Assembly: GCA_001795115.1 (NCBI GenBank)
Contig: MGNI01000214.1
Coordinates: 1,741-10,815 of the forward strand
Length of the DNA: 9,075 bases
Reading direction: 5' to 3'
From: Chloroflexi bacterium RBG_16_48_8
GTDB taxonomy: Bacteria > Chloroflexota > Anaerolineae > Anaerolineales > E44-bin32
Position numbers and translations under genes: made by a program. The notes under the pieces were generated by a model, which was given only the letters and a program-made list of their open reading frames with translations, was not told the origin of the DNA and ran no database searches. The first letter of the stretch is position 1, and every line of letters starts with the position of its first letter. Shown piece by piece: positions 6,181-9,075 of the stretch.

Positions 6181-7205
6181 ATTCAAATGGTCAATCACCA
6201 CTAGCCAGCAAGGATGAGGTTCTCGTCAGGATCGTCAATCTAAAGAAATGGTTTCCAGTACAAAAGAGTTTTTTCGAACAAACACTCTCTATGAAGTCTC
6301 TTCATGTAAGAGCAGTAGATGGGGTATCCTTCGAACTTCATCGTGGCGAGGTGCTCGGCTTAGCTGGGGAAAGCGGCAGCGGAAAGACGACGATCGGACG
6401 TCTTGTCCTTCGCTTACTCGAGCCTACTGAAGGGCAGATTTTTTTCGATGGTATAGACATTACCCATCTGAAGGGTGAGGAACTAAGAAAACTCAGGCGC
6501 CGAATGCAGGTGGTTTTCCAAGATCCCTTCGCCTCCCTTAATCCACGCATGAAAATCGGAGAGCAAATTGCTCACCCGCATTCGATTCACTTGAAGGGAA
6601 CCGAAAGCGAACGACAAGCCGCCGTCGAGGAGATCATGACACAAGTTGGATTAACTCCAGCGCGGCAAATATTCGATAAATATCCTCATCAACTTTCTGG
6701 CGGAATGCGTCAACGAGCCGTTCTTGCACGTGCGTTGGTCACTCACCCTGATCTTATCGTGGCTGATGAACCCATCGCAATGGCCGATGTGAGTGTTAGA
6801 GCTCTCCTTCTTGATCTGATGGTTAGTCTGCAACGAGATTTAAACTTGACCTATCTTTTCATCACCCACGACTTGGCCACTGCAAAGTATATTTGCGATC
6901 GTATCGGCATCCTATACCTTGGGAGGCTGGCGGAAGTTGGTGATCTTAGGCAGGTTTACAGAACCCCCCTCCACCCCTACACTCAAGCTCTTTTGGAAGC
7001 TGTACCTGTACCTGACCCAAAGTTTCGGCGCAAAGCTCCGATGCCAAAGGGAGAAATCCCCAACCCAATCAACCCTCCTCCGGGCTGTCGCTTCCATCCG
7101 CGCTGCACTTTTGCTCAGGATATTTGCTCAGTGGATGTCCCGGAGTTGCGCGAGTTGCGCAGCGGCCATTCCGTTGCCTGCCATTTTGCCGAGCAATTTC
7201 TATAG
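6177..7205 (+). CDS. dppF: ABC transporter ATPase, DppF/OppF type
   Basis: This is the second ATPase, 342 residues, forming a heterodimer with the DppD-type subunit. Walker A is GESGSGKTT (64-72), the Q-loop VFQDP (113-117), the signature LSGGMRQR (173-180), Walker B LIVADE (193-198) with Glu198, and the switch His231. The D-loop reads AMAD (201-204) rather than the common S-x-L-D form, although its Asp is kept. The typical DppF N-terminus is present, with LKKWFPVQKSFF before the nucleotide-binding fold. The C-terminal GCRFHPRC region repeats the four-cysteine pattern of the partner (C304, C310, C317, C335). The start overlaps the dppD stop as ATGA, and the G-rich run before it could serve as the ribosome-binding site. 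It is the last gene of the operon. Confidence 0.93.
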   Translation: MNSNGQSPLASKDEVLVRIVNLKKWFPVQKSFFEQTLSMKSLHVRAVDGVSFELHRGEVLGLAGESGSGKTTIGRLVLRLLEPTEGQIFFDGIDITHLKGEELRKLRRRMQVVFQDPFASLNPRMKIGEQIAHPHSIHLKGTESERQAAVEEIMTQVGLTPARQIFDKYPHQLSGGMRQRAVLARALVTHPDLIVADEPIAMADVSVRALLLDLMVSLQRDLNLTYLFITHDLATAKYICDRIGILYLGRLAEVGDLRQVYRTPLHPYTQALLEAVPVPDPKFRRKAPMPKGEIPNPINPPPGCRFHPRCTFAQDICSVDVPELRELRSGHSVACHFAEQFL

Positions 7206-7213
7206 GTACACGA

Positions 7214-7277
7214 TTAAGCCTGCGGCGGGTTTTCTTACATACCGATCATCCATTCCGGAAACCCACCGCAGGCTTAA
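7214..7277. repeat. Long imperfect inverted repeat after the operon (possible bidirectional terminator)
   Basis: The left arm TTAAGCCTGCGG (7214-7225) pairs perfectly with CCGCAGGCTTAA (7266-7277). After one C-A mismatch the stem continues with GGGTTT/AAACCC, about 18 pairs in all, with a loop near 25 nt. It begins 9 nt after the dppF stop. No T-run follows on either strand, so it is not a textbook intrinsic terminator. It may still stop or stabilise the operon transcript, or be a copy of a palindromic repeat family. Confidence 0.65.
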
Positions 7278-7479
7278 CGAAACGCCCATCTTTACCCTAC
7301 CGTTTTCACCCCTCTACCTCACCTCCAATCTTCGGACATGCCATGATCCATTCCTTTTCATTAAAGAGATACTTTTTGTATTTGTATAAGAATCACCTCT
7401 GGATGGGGTAAGACATTTCGATCTTTTCACATTCATACGCCCTTTTATTCTACAAAAAGCCTTCGTTTTGCGTACCGAA
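7278..7479. other. Short gene-free stretch, probably remains of the channel gene 3' end
   Basis: No coding frame here resembles a known protein. By position this stretch should hold the C-terminal domain of the broken MscS-type gene, but I could not recognise any of it. There are AT-rich tracts around 7360-7390, with no clear hairpin next to them. Confidence 0.4.
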
Positions 7480-7941
7480 TTAACCATCCAATGTCTGCAT
7501 TTCTGTGGTCCGCAAGCTGATCTCGAGAACCGTCCCAATGTAATCCCCCACCGAGATGGTGTGCCCAATCCCGAAGGGCTGATGCAGGAGAACATGTAAA
7601 ATATATCCTGCTACACAATTCTTGGCGACATCCTGCAATGCGAATCCGAGAGTCAAACCAGCAACTCCCAAACCTGCGATAAGACCGCTAAAACGACTAG
7701 ATGCGATCATTTCCAGAGCGAAAACCAATCCTCAAACGCGTAACCCCAACGGATGAGGGGCTGGATTAGGACAATCAACTCGGCACCTGTCTCGCGCCTT
7801 TTCCTGCCTCGCTGTACCCCTCTAGCGATGATATTGGAGATGATGGACGAAAAGAAAAACACCAATGCCGAGACCCACGCGGGGCAAAAACTCCACAATC
7901 TGGTTTAATAAGCCTTGAAAGGAAAAATCAAGCTGGTTCAT
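7480..7941 (-). pseudogene. Broken MscS-family mechanosensitive channel gene
   Basis: Intact MscS-family proteins are membrane channels that release solutes when the membrane is stretched. Here the protein is spread over three frames of the minus strand. It begins at ATG 7941 as MNQLDFSFQGLLNQIVEFLP, with GAGGGA upstream. It shifts near 7850-7860 into FFSSIISNIIARGVQRGRKRR...LIRWG, the usual first helix and basic loop. It shifts again near 7730-7740 into VFALEMIASSRFSGLIAGLG, then GVAGLTLGFALQD, the glycine/alanine-rich pore helix, and ISVGDYIGTVLEISLRTTEMQTLDG, the start of the beta domain. It stops at TAA (7480-7482), so the cytoplasmic C-terminal domain is missing. Both shifts lie near short homopolymers, so sequencing error is possible. 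The missing C-terminus and the clean neighbouring genes favour real decay. Confidence 0.82.
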
Positions 7942-7957
7942 TTTGGTTCCCTCATCA

Positions 7958-9007
7958 ATGGATAAAGCTACGAATAGCCATACCATAATAAACCCTGTTG
8001 TCTCTGTCATCATGCCATGCTACAACGTCGCTAAGACCCTTGATGAAGCGATTCAATCCCTGCTCGGACAAACCCTTCGTGAAATGGAAATCATCGCGAT
8101 CGATGACGGCTCCACAGACGCAACCCTCCGCTCCCTTAAAACATGGGCCAATCGAGATGAGCGTATACAAGTGTTGGAACGCCCCCATCAGGGCATCATC
8201 CCTGCCTTGAACGCTGGACTGATTTCCTGCCGTGCACCCCTCGTCGCTCGTATGGATGCGGATGACATTGCCCACCCAGATCGTCTTGCCAAGCAAGTCG
8301 CATTCCTGGAAACAAATCCTGACATCGCTGTTGTAAGTTGTCTTGTACATGGGTATCCGCCAGAGTCTGTCAGGGAAGGATTTCAAATCTATTTAGATTG
8401 GCTTAACAGCCTTACTACCGCCGAGATGATCGCTCGTGAGATCTATGTTGAAAGCCCTTTGGCTCATCCATCCGTTGTCATAAAGAAATCTTGGATAGAG
8501 CGCGTTGGAAACTATCAAGAGCATGGTTGGCCAGAGGATTATGATCTCTGGTTGAGGATACACCTTGCCGGAGGGAAATTCGCCAAAGTGCCTGAAGTGT
8601 TGCTTTCCTGGCGCGAACACCCTGATCGACTGACACGCACTGACAGCCGTTATTCGGTGGAGAACTTCTTTCGAGCAAAAGCCCATTATCTTCGCCAGGG
8701 TCCACTGCTGGGAAGAGATGCTGCGATCCTTTGGGGGGCTGGACAAATGGGGCGAATTCTCTCAAAACATCTGCTCAGAGAAGGCGCTCCCTTGGTTGCC
8801 TTCATTGACATCGATCCAAGGAAAATAGGTCGAAAACGACGCGGTTGTCCCATTCTACCCCCTGATGCGTTGCCCGGTTTATGGTCACATTCCAATAACC
8901 CCATTCTCTTGGTTGCTGTTGGGTCACGGGGTGCCAGGGCATTGATCCGAGAACAATGTTCAGGAATGGGACTCGTTGAGGGTAGCGACTGGTGGGCTGC
9001 TGCATGA
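7958..9007 (+). CDS. Family 2 glycosyltransferase with C-terminal Rossmann-like domain
   Basis: The enzyme transfers a sugar from a nucleotide-sugar donor, probably to a cell-surface glycan; donor and acceptor cannot be read. Numbering from this ATG, the GT-A fold starts at about 14 with VVSVIMPCYNVAKTLDEAI, followed by the donor site IAIDDGSTD (46-54), the metal-binding MDADD (99-103) within ARMDADDIAHPDRL, and WPEDYDLWLR (191-200), the usual acceptor-side/catalytic region. From about 254 a second domain begins: AAILWGAGQMGRILSKHLL with a GxGxxG turn (260-265), then VAFIDIDPRKIGRKRRG, as in nucleotide-binding Rossmann folds. The total is 349 residues. An in-frame TTG at 7943 would add five residues; neither start has a clear ribosome-binding site. 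The gene diverges from the channel pseudogene with only 16 bp between the starts, so its promoter must lie within the pseudogene. Confidence 0.88.
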   Translation: MDKATNSHTIINPVVSVIMPCYNVAKTLDEAIQSLLGQTLREMEIIAIDDGSTDATLRSLKTWANRDERIQVLERPHQGIIPALNAGLISCRAPLVARMDADDIAHPDRLAKQVAFLETNPDIAVVSCLVHGYPPESVREGFQIYLDWLNSLTTAEMIAREIYVESPLAHPSVVIKKSWIERVGNYQEHGWPEDYDLWLRIHLAGGKFAKVPEVLLSWREHPDRLTRTDSRYSVENFFRAKAHYLRQGPLLGRDAAILWGAGQMGRILSKHLLREGAPLVAFIDIDPRKIGRKRRGCPILPPDALPGLWSHSNNPILLVAVGSRGARALIREQCSGMGLVEGSDWWAAA

Positions 9008-9054
9008 TATCTTGAATTGAACTTCCTTGGATGATGAGGCACTGACCTTGGAAG

Positions 9055-9074
9055 AAAGAACTTTTGTGTTCTTT
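9055..9074 (+). terminator. Hairpin at the right edge, possible terminator of the glycosyltransferase gene
   Basis: AAAGAAC (9055-9061) and GTTCTTT (9068-9074) form a perfect 7-bp stem with a 6-nt loop, 48 nt after the glycosyltransferase stop. The right arm ends in TTT and the window stops one base later, so a following T-run cannot be checked. Confidence 0.4.
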
Positions 9075-9075
9075 A

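Noticed and set aside
6919..7389. A 156-codon plus-strand frame overlapping the end of dppF
   Set aside because: Its first half is a shadow frame of the DppF C-terminal domain, and the rest covers the inverted repeat. No ribosome-binding site or domain is visible.
7314..7595. A 93-codon minus-strand frame overlapping the channel pseudogene
   Set aside because: It is out of frame with the recognisable MscS residues over 7480-7595 and shows no similarity to the missing C-terminal domain in the remainder.

Overview
The window reads as a bacterial chromosome segment, most likely from a member of the Chloroflexota (Anaerolineae-like). That placement is an inference. It rests on moderate GC content, a T-box leader in front of serS, a lipoprotein-anchored solute-binding protein, and the general look of the transporter proteins. 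No rRNA or tRNA gene or other decisive marker is present.

Left end (1-about 590, minus strand): the first 82 codons of seryl-tRNA synthetase (serS) run off the left edge. A leader of about 300 nt precedes serS and carries a recognisable T-box antiterminator. Its 7-nt bulge reads UGGCACC, so its UGGC matches the GCCA end expected of uncharged tRNA-Ser (discriminator G). A competing hairpin and a promoter candidate are also visible. From about 590 to 1025 I see no gene.

Centre (1025-7205, plus strand): a complete five-gene ABC importer operon of the dipeptide/oligopeptide/nickel family. It contains a family 5 substrate-binding lipoprotein, a DppB-type permease, a DppC-type permease, a DppD-type ATPase and a DppF-type ATPase. 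In front lies a good -35/-10 promoter (17-nt spacing) with an 8+8 bp inverted repeat just upstream of the -35, a candidate regulator site. Two stem-loops separate the binding-protein gene from the permeases and probably let the binding protein be made in excess. The last four genes are separated by 2-8 nt or overlap. The binding protein captures the ligand outside the membrane, the two permeases form the channel, and the two ATPases drive transport. The substrate cannot be read from sequence; peptides are the default guess. The DppC-type subunit is odd: about 90 extra residues sit in the external loop after its first membrane helix, and part of them resembles a piece of a family 3 solute-binding protein.

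Right end (7206-9075): a long imperfect inverted repeat follows the operon. Then comes a broken MscS-family mechanosensitive channel gene on the minus strand, with two frameshifts and a missing C-terminal part. Diverging from it is an intact family 2 glycosyltransferase fused to a C-terminal Rossmann-like domain. A small perfect hairpin sits at the very right edge.

I found no CRISPR array, insertion sequence, phage gene or obvious defence system. The most noteworthy items are the permease insertion, the serine T-box, the palindrome before the operon promoter, the channel pseudogene and the glycosyltransferase-Rossmann fusion.
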